A stretch of 50,611 nt of DNA from Ignavibacteriota bacterium (GTDB taxonomy: Bacteria > Bacteroidota > Ignavibacteria > UBA10030), in assembly GCA_022616555.1 (NCBI GenBank), contig JAKEEG010000077.1:1-50611 (forward strand). Direction: 5' to 3'. This document shows, piece by piece, positions 9,200 to 17,362 of the stretch. A model generated the notes under the pieces. It made no database searches. It worked only from the letters and a program-made list of their open reading frames with translations, and was not told where the DNA came from. Within the stretch, counting starts at the first letter, position 1. The number at the start of each line of letters is the position of its first letter. The position numbers and the translations under genes were made by a program.

Positions 9200-11554
9200 T
9201 TAGTGCCCATTTTGTGGTAGTGCGAAATAAAACGTGGCTCCCTGGTTGACGGCAGCTTCCGCCCAGACGCGTCCTCCATGCCGGTTGATGACGCGCTGCA
9301 CAATTCCCAAGCCGACGCCCGTTCCTTCAAATTCATCCTGCCGGTGGAGCCGCTGAAACACGCCGAAAAGCTTATCATAGTATTTCATATCGAAACCGGC
9401 GCCGTTGTCCTTCACGTAATACACACATTCGCCGTTTTCCTGGTAGGAACCGATTTCCACTCGCGGGTTTTGCGTGTGCCGGGTAAACTTGTACGCGTTG
9501 GAAATTAAATTATGCCATACCTGTCGCAGCATCGAGCCATCGCACACGACCGGCGGCAATGATTTTAGCGCAAGATTGACCGTATGCCCATGTTCTAACT
9601 TCGAGACATCCGCGACGATCGATTGCGCCATATTCATCATATCGACAGTCCAGACGCGGAGCTCCTGGCGGCTCAAACGGGAAAACGCCAGCAGGTCATC
9701 TATCAACTGGCCCATTTTCGAAGTGTTCGCGACAATATTTCCGAGGAACCGCTTGCCCTCGTCATCGAGCTTTGCCGCGTAGTCTTCCAACAACAAGCGC
9801 GAGAAACCTTCAATGCCTCGAAGAGGTGCACGGAGGTCGTGTGAAACGGAGTAGGAAAACGATTCTAGCTCTTTGTTGAGTCTCTCGAGTTCCTCAGACC
9901 GGCTTGCTACTTCTACCTCAGTACGCTTACGCTGAGTGATGTCACTATTAATAGCTGCCAAACACAACGGTTCGTGCGTAGCGGGGTCAATAACCATAAA
10001 AGCTCTCATCGCCGCATCCCATGCTTCACCTGTTTTGAAGTTACGCAGCCGCCCTTCCCCTTCCCACCTTCCTTCTTTCAGTACAGCGGGCAAGCCTTCA
10101 TACTGAATCAAGTTCCATGTAGCCGGTTCACAATAGGCGGCAATCGGCTTGGGCTGCTCTTGACCGGGTTCAAGCCCAATCAGTTTTCGTCCACCGTCGT
10201 TGAGATAAAAAACTTCACCCTGTAAATTTGCCAGGCTCACAAACTCAAAACTGCTATCCGCCATTGCGACAAACATCTGGAGTTTCTTGTTGGCTAATTC
10301 AAGCTGTTTTGTACGTTCGTTGACCCGCTCTTCTAACCCTTCATTCAACTTTTTGATTTCCTCATAAGCCCGCTCTCGTTGCTCCGTGAGCTGAATTCTA
10401 TTAAACGTAATTGAGATACGGTTCGCCATCGTTGAAAAGTATTCGAGCTGTTCCTTCGTCGGCACGCGCACGTCTTCATCGCCGAAGCTTCCCGTGCCGA
10501 GCGCGCCGAGTTTCCGGTCGGCGAGCATCATCGGCACGTTGATTATCGTACGGTTCTGAAGCGCATTCACAATGTCCTTATTGGTGCGCGGGTCTAGACG
10601 AGCGTCTTCAACAACCACCGGACGGTCGTTTTCAAAGATTTCCTCAAGCATCCGGTCCCCTTTTACCTGAAGCACTGGGAAGTCCTTATTCACAGAATCC
10701 GCAGTGCCGCCGGCAATTGTGATCAAGGAAGCCGTCTCGCCGTCTTCAGCAAACAGATACGCCCATACATTATTATACCCGAGCACAAATCTTACTTCCA
10801 CAAGCGCCGCGGAAAGGACAGCAGAAAACGTTTGTGCCTGGGATGCTTGTTTTGAAAAGCGCAGCAACGATTCGTTATGCTTCTCGCTTGTGAGTAATAT
10901 TTCTTCGGATCGCTTTCGCTCCGTGATGTCGACAATCGAGCCGAGGATGTGTTTTTTTCCAGAAATTTCAATGGGGTTGAGTCCGATCTCCAGTGGAAAT
11001 TCTGTTCCATCTTTTCGTAATCCATACAAGTCTCTACCCGCTCCCATCGACCGCGTTTGCGGACTTGCAGTGTAATTGGAACGAAACATCATATGACCCT
11101 TGCGAAAACGTTCGGGCACCAACATTTCAATCGGCTTGCCGAAGAGTTCCTCGCGCTTGTATCCAAACAAGCGCTCTGCCTCAGAATTGACGAGTATGAT
11201 TTTGCCTTCGTGGTCAACAATCACCATACCATTAGGTGCGGATTCCACGGCAACGCGGAATCGTTCTTCGGCATGTTTACGCTCAGTAATATCGACAATC
11301 GAACTGAGGACGTGCGTTTTCCCGTCGATTTCAATGGGGTTGAGTCCGATCTCCAAAGGAAACTCCGTGCCGTCTTTTCTGAGTCCGTAGAGGTCGCGAC
11401 CGGAACCCATCGATCGTGCCTCCGGCTCAGCTGCAAAGTCCGCACGGAATGCCACGTGGTGTTTGCGAAAACGCTCGGGGATGAGTATTTCAACTCCTTT
11501 CCCAATGAGTTCCTCACGTGTATAGCTGAACATGCGTTCCGCTTCTTTGTTCAC
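9200..11554 (-). CDS. PAS/GAF sensor histidine kinase, C-terminal part of a frameshifted gene
   Basis: This 784-residue frame opens with GTG at 11554, in the middle of a PAS domain (NKEAERMFSYTREELIG). Domains: PAS remainder (1-75), a second, closely similar PAS (about 80-200), GAF (about 215-375), coiled coil, PAS (about 415-540), HisKA with SVSHDLRAPLRGIEGF and HATPase with NLISNAYKFTRH, DNGAGFD and GTGVGLGIVQRV. The kinase core is of the phytochrome/Rcp1-partner kind. There is no ribosome-binding site before the GTG. The upstream frame ends with TGA overlapping this GTG (GTGA, 11551-11554). The parallel PAS copy reads VIVDHEGKIILVNSEAE, so the break falls exactly where VIVDD..KINLVNKEAE should be continuous. 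The simplest reading is loss of one base in what was one gene of about 1560 codons. Confidence 0.85.
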   Translation of the reverse strand: MNKEAERMFSYTREELIGKGVEILIPERFRKHHVAFRADFAAEPEARSMGSGRDLYGLRKDGTEFPLEIGLNPIEIDGKTHVLSSIVDITERKHAEERFRVAVESAPNGMVIVDHEGKIILVNSEAERLFGYKREELFGKPIEMLVPERFRKGHMMFRSNYTASPQTRSMGAGRDLYGLRKDGTEFPLEIGLNPIEISGKKHILGSIVDITERKRSEEILLTSEKHNESLLRFSKQASQAQTFSAVLSAALVEVRFVLGYNNVWAYLFAEDGETASLITIAGGTADSVNKDFPVLQVKGDRMLEEIFENDRPVVVEDARLDPRTNKDIVNALQNRTIINVPMMLADRKLGALGTGSFGDEDVRVPTKEQLEYFSTMANRISITFNRIQLTEQRERAYEEIKKLNEGLEERVNERTKQLELANKKLQMFVAMADSSFEFVSLANLQGEVFYLNDGGRKLIGLEPGQEQPKPIAAYCEPATWNLIQYEGLPAVLKEGRWEGEGRLRNFKTGEAWDAAMRAFMVIDPATHEPLCLAAINSDITQRKRTEVEVASRSEELERLNKELESFSYSVSHDLRAPLRGIEGFSRLLLEDYAAKLDDEGKRFLGNIVANTSKMGQLIDDLLAFSRLSRQELRVWTVDMMNMAQSIVADVSKLEHGHTVNLALKSLPPVVCDGSMLRQVWHNLISNAYKFTRHTQNPRVEIGSYQENGECVYYVKDNGAGFDMKYYDKLFGVFQRLHRQDEFEGTGVGLGIVQRVINRHGGRVWAEAAVNQGATFYFALPQNGH

Positions 11555-13887
11555 AAGATTAATCTTGCTACGTCGTCGACGATCACCATGCCGTTCGGCA
11601 AGGAGTCAATCGCAAGCTTAAATCGCGCTTCCGCCCTCTTACGCTCACTAATATCCCGAATGATGCCTATGAACGTATGTTTGCCGTCTTTTATATGTTC
11701 ACCGAACGATGCTTCAAGGGGGATTTCCTTCCCGTTTTTATGCAAGCCGGAAAGCTCGATACCTTCCCACGTAATATGCTTTTTTCCCGTTGCGAGGTAA
11801 CGCTCGACAGCAGCCTTGTGCACGTGCCGCAGATACTCCGGCATAAGCATAGTGAGTTGCTTACCGATGATTTCCTCGGGCGAGTACCCGAAAACTTTGT
11901 GAATAGCGCGGTTGGCAAATAGAATTGCGCTGGTTTCATCGATGGTAATGATGCCATCGCTCGCGGTTTCGGCGACAATACGATAACGTTCTTCCGAGTC
12001 CCGGAGCGCCTCTTCAGCCTTCAGAATATTTGTGACATCTTCGTGCGAAAGCACGATTTCTCGAACGGTGCCTGTTGCATCCTTTACAGGATAGATCACC
12101 GCCTCTGTCCACCGTGGCGTTCCCGTCTGACCAATATCTCGCGGGTCGTAATAGACCGGCGGAATGACCACCAGTTCTCCTGCAAATGCCTTTTGGAGAT
12201 ACGGCAAGATCCCTCGCACGGCAACTTGCGGGTCTTTGAGAATGTTATATCCTTTCAGCTGTTCCCGCTTCGATCCCCAGAGCTCCTCCCACGCCTTATT
12301 CGCCCTCAAGCAGGTGCCGTCGGGGGCAAAGACCTGAATACTGAGTGGCGATTGCTCGATGATGGCACTCAGACGTTCCTCCGAAAACGCAACTGCCTCT
12401 TGCGCCCGCGCCCGCTCGGTCACATCGTTCGCGAGAACCAATTTCCCTGCCCTGCCAGCAAAGTCAACATCGTGCGAAGTGATCTCCACATCGATGACTG
12501 TACCGTCTTTTTTCCTGTGTTTCCATACACCCGCTTTGTCCTGTCCAGTATGACGCTGTGCGAGGTCGTCGAGTAGGCGCTGCAATTCTTCCGGGGGACG
12601 GATATCCTTAATCGTCATCGATAAGAATTCGTCGCGGCTGTATCCGTATTTATCAATCGCAGCGTCGTTCACAGCGAGGAACGAGAGCGTTTCGACATCA
12701 AACACCCACATCGGCAGCGGATTGCTTTCGAACAATTGACGGTAGCGTTCTTCGCTCTGGGTCAGCTCGCTCGACTTTCTGACGATTTGGACGTCCCTGT
12801 CCTCAATTTCACGTTGCGATGATTGAATCCTCTCAATCATCGTATTGAAGGCGTAAGACAGCTTCCCAATTTCATCCCGCCGCGCCACTTCAACAGGTTT
12901 GGAGAAGTCTCCCTGCGCCATCGCTTCGGTAGCAAGCGTGAGAGCGCCAATCGGTTTGGTGATGGTGCGGCTCAGGAACCACGCAATAACAAAACTTACG
13001 AGCAATAGTACACCGCCAACCATCACCACTATTTGCACAAAACTATTGGTGCCCGTCATCACGGCCGCGTACGGAAACTCGATAATAATGACCCATGGCG
13101 TACCCAGCACAGGGCGCGACGCTGCGAGCACTTCATCCCCGGAAGGACGGCTGTACTGGAGCATCTCACGTGTGTTGACTATTTCGACGGAGTGAGCGGG
13201 CACAGCGGTGAGCAAGTCGGTCCAGAGCGAACCATCGGCGTTCGCCATGTACAACGTTGCCTGCGTGCCGAGAAGCCGCGAGACTTGTTCGAGCGCATTC
13301 GCCGAAGTAGCGTATCGCCGCCATCGCACGATGTATCCGAGAAGGCGGTCACCATCTCGTATGGCGACAACGATGGGATAAAAAGCCGAACCGTCGTGAG
13401 AACGTATCGAACCAACTATACCGAATGTAGGGGCTTTCGACGCAAATACGAATTCGGAATCCAGCGCCGTTGAAACGAGCGGCTCCGGCTGCGTAAGTCC
13501 CAACAGGAATTTTTTGTTCGCGCTCCAGAGTTCGACAATCGACATCGAATCGCGGGGAGGCCGAAACGCCTCGAACGCTGCTATCGCCTGCGCGCGGGAA
13601 CGGGTTCCAGACGAACGGAAAAAATCACGCACCGCTTCTGTTTCCCCGGTTATGCGAGTCGCCGTTACCATGGTGCGCAAGGACTGGCTGAACAACGTGC
13701 TGAACTGGTCCACCAAACTGTTCAATCTTCCGCTGCCGACTTCGAGTGCCGCGTTTCGCATGCCGTAATACGACGCCGCAACATAGATAGCAATCACGCC
13801 AAACGTGAGCAAGCCGATCACCAGCATCAGCCGGTACTGGATTGAAGTTGTTCGCAGGAACGATTTCACGCGTTGTGCCCGCATCAT
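11551..13887 (-). CDS. Membrane PAS sensor protein, N-terminal part of the frameshifted kinase
   Basis: The 778-residue product has a membrane helix at about 20-45, a periplasmic sensor of about 240 residues with Cache-like wording (YPIVVAIRDGDRLLGYIV, SRPVLGTPWVIIIEFP), a second helix (about 285-310, VVMVGGVLLLVSFVIAWFL), a HAMP linker (TKPIGALTLATEAMAQGDF) and PAS domains at about 375-500, 505-630 and 635-755. A fourth PAS starts (LAIDSLPNGMVIVDD) and is cut by a frameshift, ending VARLIL. It has no kinase domain of its own. ATG 13887 is preceded by GAAGGGAG. It may still be coupled to the downstream frame by re-initiation at GTGA, but the break inside a PAS fold argues for a recent lesion or a sequence error. 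Confidence 0.85.
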   Translation of the reverse strand: MMRAQRVKSFLRTTSIQYRLMLVIGLLTFGVIAIYVAASYYGMRNAALEVGSGRLNSLVDQFSTLFSQSLRTMVTATRITGETEAVRDFFRSSGTRSRAQAIAAFEAFRPPRDSMSIVELWSANKKFLLGLTQPEPLVSTALDSEFVFASKAPTFGIVGSIRSHDGSAFYPIVVAIRDGDRLLGYIVRWRRYATSANALEQVSRLLGTQATLYMANADGSLWTDLLTAVPAHSVEIVNTREMLQYSRPSGDEVLAASRPVLGTPWVIIIEFPYAAVMTGTNSFVQIVVMVGGVLLLVSFVIAWFLSRTITKPIGALTLATEAMAQGDFSKPVEVARRDEIGKLSYAFNTMIERIQSSQREIEDRDVQIVRKSSELTQSEERYRQLFESNPLPMWVFDVETLSFLAVNDAAIDKYGYSRDEFLSMTIKDIRPPEELQRLLDDLAQRHTGQDKAGVWKHRKKDGTVIDVEITSHDVDFAGRAGKLVLANDVTERARAQEAVAFSEERLSAIIEQSPLSIQVFAPDGTCLRANKAWEELWGSKREQLKGYNILKDPQVAVRGILPYLQKAFAGELVVIPPVYYDPRDIGQTGTPRWTEAVIYPVKDATGTVREIVLSHEDVTNILKAEEALRDSEERYRIVAETASDGIITIDETSAILFANRAIHKVFGYSPEEIIGKQLTMLMPEYLRHVHKAAVERYLATGKKHITWEGIELSGLHKNGKEIPLEASFGEHIKDGKHTFIGIIRDISERKRAEARFKLAIDSLPNGMVIVDDVARLIL

Positions 13888-14214
13888 GCGCTCCCTTCAG
13901 AACATTCAGCATGACCGCGTGATCCATGCGCGGCGATGAACACTAGCATAGACTGTTTGAGTTGAGAAAAAAAGATATGAACATTCGCTTGAGTGCTGAG
14001 AAACTCAACACACAACGGTATAACGTGGAAAGAACGATATGTGGTGGCAGGAAAATTCATTCGGCTCCCCAAACCGGATGACAACGCTTACGGTGAAAGG
14101 TAAACGGGGAGTTGTTAAAAGTCAAGGATAGAGAACACACACGAAAAGATTGTCGTGAAGTTCGTTGAGGTAAGCGTTAAAACCTCCTTAAAAACGGCGG
14201 CTCGAGAAAAAACC
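13888..14214. other. Intergenic region upstream of the membrane sensor; no gene
   Basis: Together with the terminator at 14215-14246 this is a gap of about 440 bp. Short open frames lack ribosome-binding sites and family features. Presumably the promoter of the membrane sensor kinase lies here, but I cannot single out convincing boxes. Confidence 0.4.
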
Positions 14215-14246
14215 AACGTCCCGTTTTAACACAAAAACGGGACGTT
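14215..14246 (-). terminator. Intrinsic terminator downstream of the ferredoxin gene
   Basis: AACGTCCCGTTTT (14215-14227) pairs with AAAACGGGACGTT (14234-14246), a 13-bp stem with a small loop. On the minus strand it is followed by GGTTTTTTC. This fits a Rho-independent terminator for the leftward ferredoxin transcript. Confidence 0.8.
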
Positions 14247-14329
14247 GAATAATCCTACCCACTATTAATATCACCAAGAAAGCGAGATTGCTTCGACACA
14301 AAACGTCTCGCAATGACAGAGGATCTTTG

Positions 14330-14686
14330 TTACTTCTGGTATCCCCACTTCTTATAGTTTGCGTCGATCTGCTCCGGTGTCGGATGTTGCAAAATTGGCT
14401 CGGGCGTTGTGGTAAATTCTTCTTTCGAGTGCGCCTGGAAGACCTGCGCGTTGATTTCTGTATCCTCTTTGAAAATATCAGGCACGGCGGCGTCTTCGAA
14501 AATTGCTCCCCACGGACACTCCGGTTCGCACGCGGCGCAGTTAATGCATTCCTCCGGCTGAATGAAAAGCATCTTACGATAGCTCGGGTCGTCCACGGTT
14601 AATCCATAAATGCAGTCGACCGGACATACTTTTACGCATGCAACATCTTGACAGTCGGCGCAGAGTCGTGTAATTACCCATGGCAT
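14330..14686 (-). CDS. fdxA: 7Fe ferredoxin ([3Fe-4S][4Fe-4S])
   Basis: This soluble electron carrier has 118 residues. The N-terminal cluster motif is CADCQDVACVKVCPVDC (Cys9, 12, 17, 21, 25) and the second is ECINCAACEPECP. This is the FdxA/7Fe arrangement, in which Cys9, Cys17 and a late Cys bind the 3Fe cluster and the others bind the 4Fe cluster. The sequence EPECPWGAIFED is close to FdxA homologues. The C-terminal tail of about 40 residues is typical for the family. It lies 75 bp downstream of the CBS protein, separated by a 20-bp palindrome, and has its own terminator. The partner is unknown; low-potential donors of this type can serve a NuoEFG-less complex I, but that is only inference. 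Confidence 0.92.
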   Translation of the reverse strand: MPWVITRLCADCQDVACVKVCPVDCIYGLTVDDPSYRKMLFIQPEECINCAACEPECPWGAIFEDAAVPDIFKEDTEINAQVFQAHSKEEFTTTPEPILQHPTPEQIDANYKKWGYQK

Positions 14687-14724
14687 AGGAACATCTCCTT
14701 ATATAGTTCGGATGAACGATTTCG

Positions 14725-14744
14725 CCTGCCTGCCGGCAGGCAGG
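14725..14744. repeat. Perfect 20-bp palindrome
   Basis: The sequence CCTGCCTGCCGGCAGGCAGG is its own reverse complement. It stands between the ferredoxin and CBS genes. It looks like a dispersed repeat rather than an operator, because no regulator is nearby. Confidence 0.6.
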
Positions 14745-14761
14745 GCAGCTTTCTGTTCCGC

Positions 14762-15289
14762 TTACGCACCTTCTCGCTGCTCTGTTTTTCTGATTGGCTC
14801 CGGAGGGAGGTTCAGCACCTCTTCCGGAAAGTGTTCGATGATGAAACTCATGATATCTTTCACCGACAACACAGCGACCGGCTTGCCTTTTTCATCGACG
14901 ACCGGCACATGACGATAGCCGCCGACAGTCATCGCATTCAGCACGTAGGCGATACTGTCTTCGTGCTCGAACGCTTCGGGCTTCGCGGTCATCACGTCCT
15001 TCACCTTCAGCTTCTCTATATCCTTTTTGCCGAACACACGCGTCAGGATATCGCGCTCGGTGAAAATTCCCACCATCTTTCCGCCTTCAGTGACTAGGAC
15101 ACACCCAACCTTGTTCTGCTGCATCAGCTTAACGGCGTCGGCAACAGTTTGAGCTGGACCGATTTCCACCGGCTTGTGCAGGTTCAGGTTTTTGATGGCT
15201 TGGGTGAAGGTTCTGGAATCCAGCGCCTTCGCACCGGAGCCCTCATTATACATCCGGTGTATTTCGTCCTCAAGTTCTTCTTCGTGCAT
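14762..15289 (-). CDS. CBS-pair domain protein
   Basis: The 175-residue cytoplasmic protein has an N-terminal acidic stretch (MHEEELEDEIHRMYNEG) and two CBS repeats: about residues 35-95 (TVADAVKLMQQNKVGCVLVT, MVGIFTERDILTRVF) and 100-160 (VMTAKPEAFEHEDSIAYVL, YRHVPVVDEKGKPVAVLSV). CBS pairs bind adenine nucleotides and act as regulatory modules or energy sensors. No catalytic domain is attached, so its target cannot be read from the sequence. A strong promoter lies upstream. The ferredoxin gene downstream may be co-transcribed. Confidence 0.9.
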   Translation of the reverse strand: MHEEELEDEIHRMYNEGSGAKALDSRTFTQAIKNLNLHKPVEIGPAQTVADAVKLMQQNKVGCVLVTEGGKMVGIFTERDILTRVFGKKDIEKLKVKDVMTAKPEAFEHEDSIAYVLNAMTVGGYRHVPVVDEKGKPVAVLSVKDIMSFIIEHFPEEVLNLPPEPIRKTEQREGA

Positions 15290-15338
15290 ACGAGCCTCTT
15301 ATCTGAGGAACGATGGATGGGACAGCTTGAACAGCAAT

Positions 15339-15367
15339 ATTATAGATAAGACAAACCCAAATTGCAA
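15339..15367 (-). promoter_or_regulatory. Sigma-70-type promoter of the CBS gene
   Basis: TTGCAA (15362-15367), a 17-bp spacer and a perfect TATAAT (15339-15344) on the minus strand. The predicted start is about 40 nt before the CBS start codon. Confidence 0.75.
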
Positions 15368-15397
15368 GTGGAAAGTTGGGGTTTTTCCTTAGTAGTC

Positions 15398-15450
15398 AAC
15401 CACCCCGTCCAATGCTTGGACACCCCTCCTTCATGAAGGAGGGGAAAATG
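15398..15450 (-). repeat. Dispersed hairpin repeat, related to 9071-9153
   Basis: Two perfect hairpins are present: GTCCAA/TTGGAC (15407-15421) and CCCCTCCTTC/GAAGGAGGGG (15423-15444). Read on the minus strand, the order TTTTCCCCTC, AGGAGGG, GTGTCC, GGACGGGGTGGTT matches the copy at 9071-9153. Confidence 0.65.
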
Positions 15451-15470
15451 CTTTACGAAGTTTCGCGTCC

Positions 15471-16181
15471 TTAGCGCATTTCGTGGGTCTTGCTGTTGCG
15501 TAGTTTTTTCAAAAGCCTTCTCAGCACGGCGGGACTTTGCAGTTCCCTCAGCGCGTCTGCGGCTATCCACCGCGCAACGGGAGAATCGATACGCGCTATC
15601 TCCTGTGCCGCGTGGATTGCCGCGCGGTTGAGCTCCGCATTGCGTTTGCCGATTTGCCTGAGCGCCCAGTTGACGGCTTTCTTGACGAAATTCCTGCCGT
15701 CCGTTGCCCCTCGTTTGAGAGCGGGAAGCATACGAAGGAAATGCGTATCGGGCGCTTTCTTGTCGTGCACCGCAAGGACAGCCATCATGACGAAGCCCGC
15801 CCGCTTGACGAATTCTTCCTTCTTCTTGCACCACTCAAAGGCTTTCGCGTAGGCAAAGGGAGTCATGCGAAATAAAAATGTGCAGCAGGAATCGCATACA
15901 GCCCACGAGTCGAAGTCACGCACCCAGCGGTCCATTTGCCGCTCGGTGACACGCTCCGGCTCGCCGACGAGGCTTGCCAGAATGCGTGCATCGTGCACGC
16001 CGCTTGACCAGAGCTGTAACGAGAGCTTTTGGTCTTTGCCGATTTTCTTTGCTATAGCGTGGATATCCGGAGCCGCGACGCCGTAAGCTTTCTTGGGCAC
16101 GATGCCGTAGCGCTTCATGCCTTCAACGTTACGCTTGCTGCCGCGGGATTTAAGGAGTTTGAGGGCTGTGGAGAGGGTCAT
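15471..16181 (-). CDS. AlkD-like DNA alkylation repair protein
   Basis: This is a HEAT-like all-helical protein of 236 residues, the size of AlkD-family DNA glycosylases that remove alkylated purines. Visible family features are YGVAAPDIHAIAKKIGKD near the start, the stretch DSWAVCDSCC (residues about 92-101), FVKRAGFVMMAVLA, and KKAVNWALRQIGKRN followed by SPVARWIAADALREL. The catalytic Trp/Asp/Arg residues of AlkD are approximated by FDSWAVCD and WALRQ, but I cannot align them rigorously. It ends the leftward gene run that includes DUF2283. Start ATG 16181. Confidence 0.88.
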   Translation of the reverse strand: MTLSTALKLLKSRGSKRNVEGMKRYGIVPKKAYGVAAPDIHAIAKKIGKDQKLSLQLWSSGVHDARILASLVGEPERVTERQMDRWVRDFDSWAVCDSCCTFLFRMTPFAYAKAFEWCKKKEEFVKRAGFVMMAVLAVHDKKAPDTHFLRMLPALKRGATDGRNFVKKAVNWALRQIGKRNAELNRAAIHAAQEIARIDSPVARWIAADALRELQSPAVLRRLLKKLRNSKTHEMR

Positions 16182-16255
16182 TACAGATTACAGATTGGGG
16201 ATTTGATATGCGAGATGTGGGGTATGCGCCAAAGAGGAAAAGTGCAAAGGTAAGG

Positions 16256-16489
16256 CTACTTCACGAGATGCAAATCTGCACTGAACGGCAATGCTTTCGC
16301 CCGGGAGTTGCGAAAACGGCGCGTAAAATTGAGGATGGTAACTGCTTCTAACTTTCCGGATTTCTTATTTAACCGGACAATAAGGTCGTTACCTACTTCC
16401 CGCGAGATCTGAGTCTTCGAAGTCTTTTTCTTTTTAAAGTAGAGAATGTCTGCTTCCGCGTCGTAATAGAGTTTCATACCTTTCGCCAT
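16256..16489 (-). CDS. DUF2283 family small protein
   Basis: The 77-residue product begins MAKGMKLYYDAEADILYF, the signature of DUF2283, followed by IVRLNKKSGKLEAVTILNF. The typical family member has about 70 residues and no known function. It overlaps the stop of the preceding gene (16474-16788) by 16 bp, so the two are translationally coupled. This small-protein pairing resembles toxin-antitoxin or nuclease-immunity organisation, but the function is inferred only from the arrangement. Confidence 0.75.
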   Translation of the reverse strand: MAKGMKLYYDAEADILYFKKKKTSKTQISREVGNDLIVRLNKKSGKLEAVTILNFTRRFRNSRAKALPFSADLHLVK

Positions 16490-16788
16490 ACTGTTTCTCC
16501 AAGTTTTTGTCTGTCAGAACTATAAACAGTCAAGACGGATTTACGCAACCTGTCAACTACTACTACAAGATACTTTCCGCCTAAGACAATGTCAAACCAT
16601 TTATAGAACAATAGAACATTGATGTTATACTGAGATTTTCGAATTTCATCAGGAGAACCCAAAATATCGGGAATATATTTAAAGCATTGACGAATTTCGG
16701 GATGGTGCTCAACAATATGCCTGCGCCGATCGGCATACAGAATAACGTTCTCGTCCAGATAAGGGCAGAAACAACGTGTGGATGGCAT
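16474..16788 (-). CDS. Small protein, possibly nuclease/toxin-like, paired with DUF2283
   Basis: The 104-residue product begins MPSTRCFCPYLDENVILYAD. It contains RRHIVEHHPEIRQCF, then DEIRKSQYNINVLLFYKW and a beta-rich end (KYLVVVVDRLRKSVLTVYSS). The His-rich segment followed by PDEIRKS resembles small phage-associated or RelE/barnase-like nuclease domains in which a text such as IxxHPE and DPxEVRxS occurs; I regard this as a resemblance only. It overlaps DUF2283 by 16 bp and follows the cobalamin adenosyltransferase after 11 bp. Confidence 0.7.
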   Translation of the reverse strand: MPSTRCFCPYLDENVILYADRRRHIVEHHPEIRQCFKYIPDILGSPDEIRKSQYNINVLLFYKWFDIVLGGKYLVVVVDRLRKSVLTVYSSDRQKLGETVWRKV

Positions 16789-16799
16789 AATTTGTCACA

Positions 16800-17351
16800 T
16801 TACTTTGGTCGCCACTCCGTCTCCCCCACACCATCCAGCTTGTTCGCGTAGCGAGCCATCACAAAGAGCAAATCGGATAAACGGTTGAGGTACTGCACAG
16901 GCTCTGCGCCGATTTTCTCTTTTTTGGCAAGTCTGACAACCAGCCGCTCGGCACGACGGCACACGGTGCGCGCAAAGTGCAGCTGCGCGGCAACAGAACT
17001 CCCTCCGGGCAAAATAAACGCTCGCAATGGCGAGAGGCGTTCTTCCCACTTGTCTATTTGTTGCTCGAGTTGCTCGATATGCGAGGAAACGATGCGCGGG
17101 ATGTTCTGCGTGTTGCGTTTTTTGGAGCGGGGTGTCGCGAGGTCAGCGCCCAGTATAAACAACTGATCCTGGACTTGCCCGAGTACATCGTCAAGCTCCT
17201 TCTGAGGCTTGAGTGACCGGACAACGCCCAGGACCGAGTTTAATTCGTCCACCGAGCCATAGGCTTCGATGCGGAGCGTGTCTTTGGCTACGCGCTTGCC
17301 GCCGAATAATGAAGTATCGCCCTTATCACCTTTGCGTGTGTAGATTTTCAT
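16800..17351 (-). CDS. ATP:cob(I)alamin adenosyltransferase, PduO type
   Basis: The enzyme converts cob(I)alamin and ATP to adenosylcobalamin, the cofactor of mutases and class II ribonucleotide reductase. The 183-residue product starts MKIYTRKGDKGDTSLFGG, the N-terminal hallmark of the PduO/MMAB family, then RIEAYGSVDELNSVLG, FILPGGSSVAAQLHFART, CRRAERLVVRL and YLNRLSDLLFVMARYAN. All match the ATP- and B12-binding regions. It is 11 bp downstream of the cyclic-nucleotide-binding gene, so the two are probably in one transcript. No B12-dependent enzyme is encoded in this window. Confidence 0.95.
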   Translation of the reverse strand: MKIYTRKGDKGDTSLFGGKRVAKDTLRIEAYGSVDELNSVLGVVRSLKPQKELDDVLGQVQDQLFILGADLATPRSKKRNTQNIPRIVSSHIEQLEQQIDKWEERLSPLRAFILPGGSSVAAQLHFARTVCRRAERLVVRLAKKEKIGAEPVQYLNRLSDLLFVMARYANKLDGVGETEWRPK

Positions 17352-17362
17352 GGAGCGGTGGG

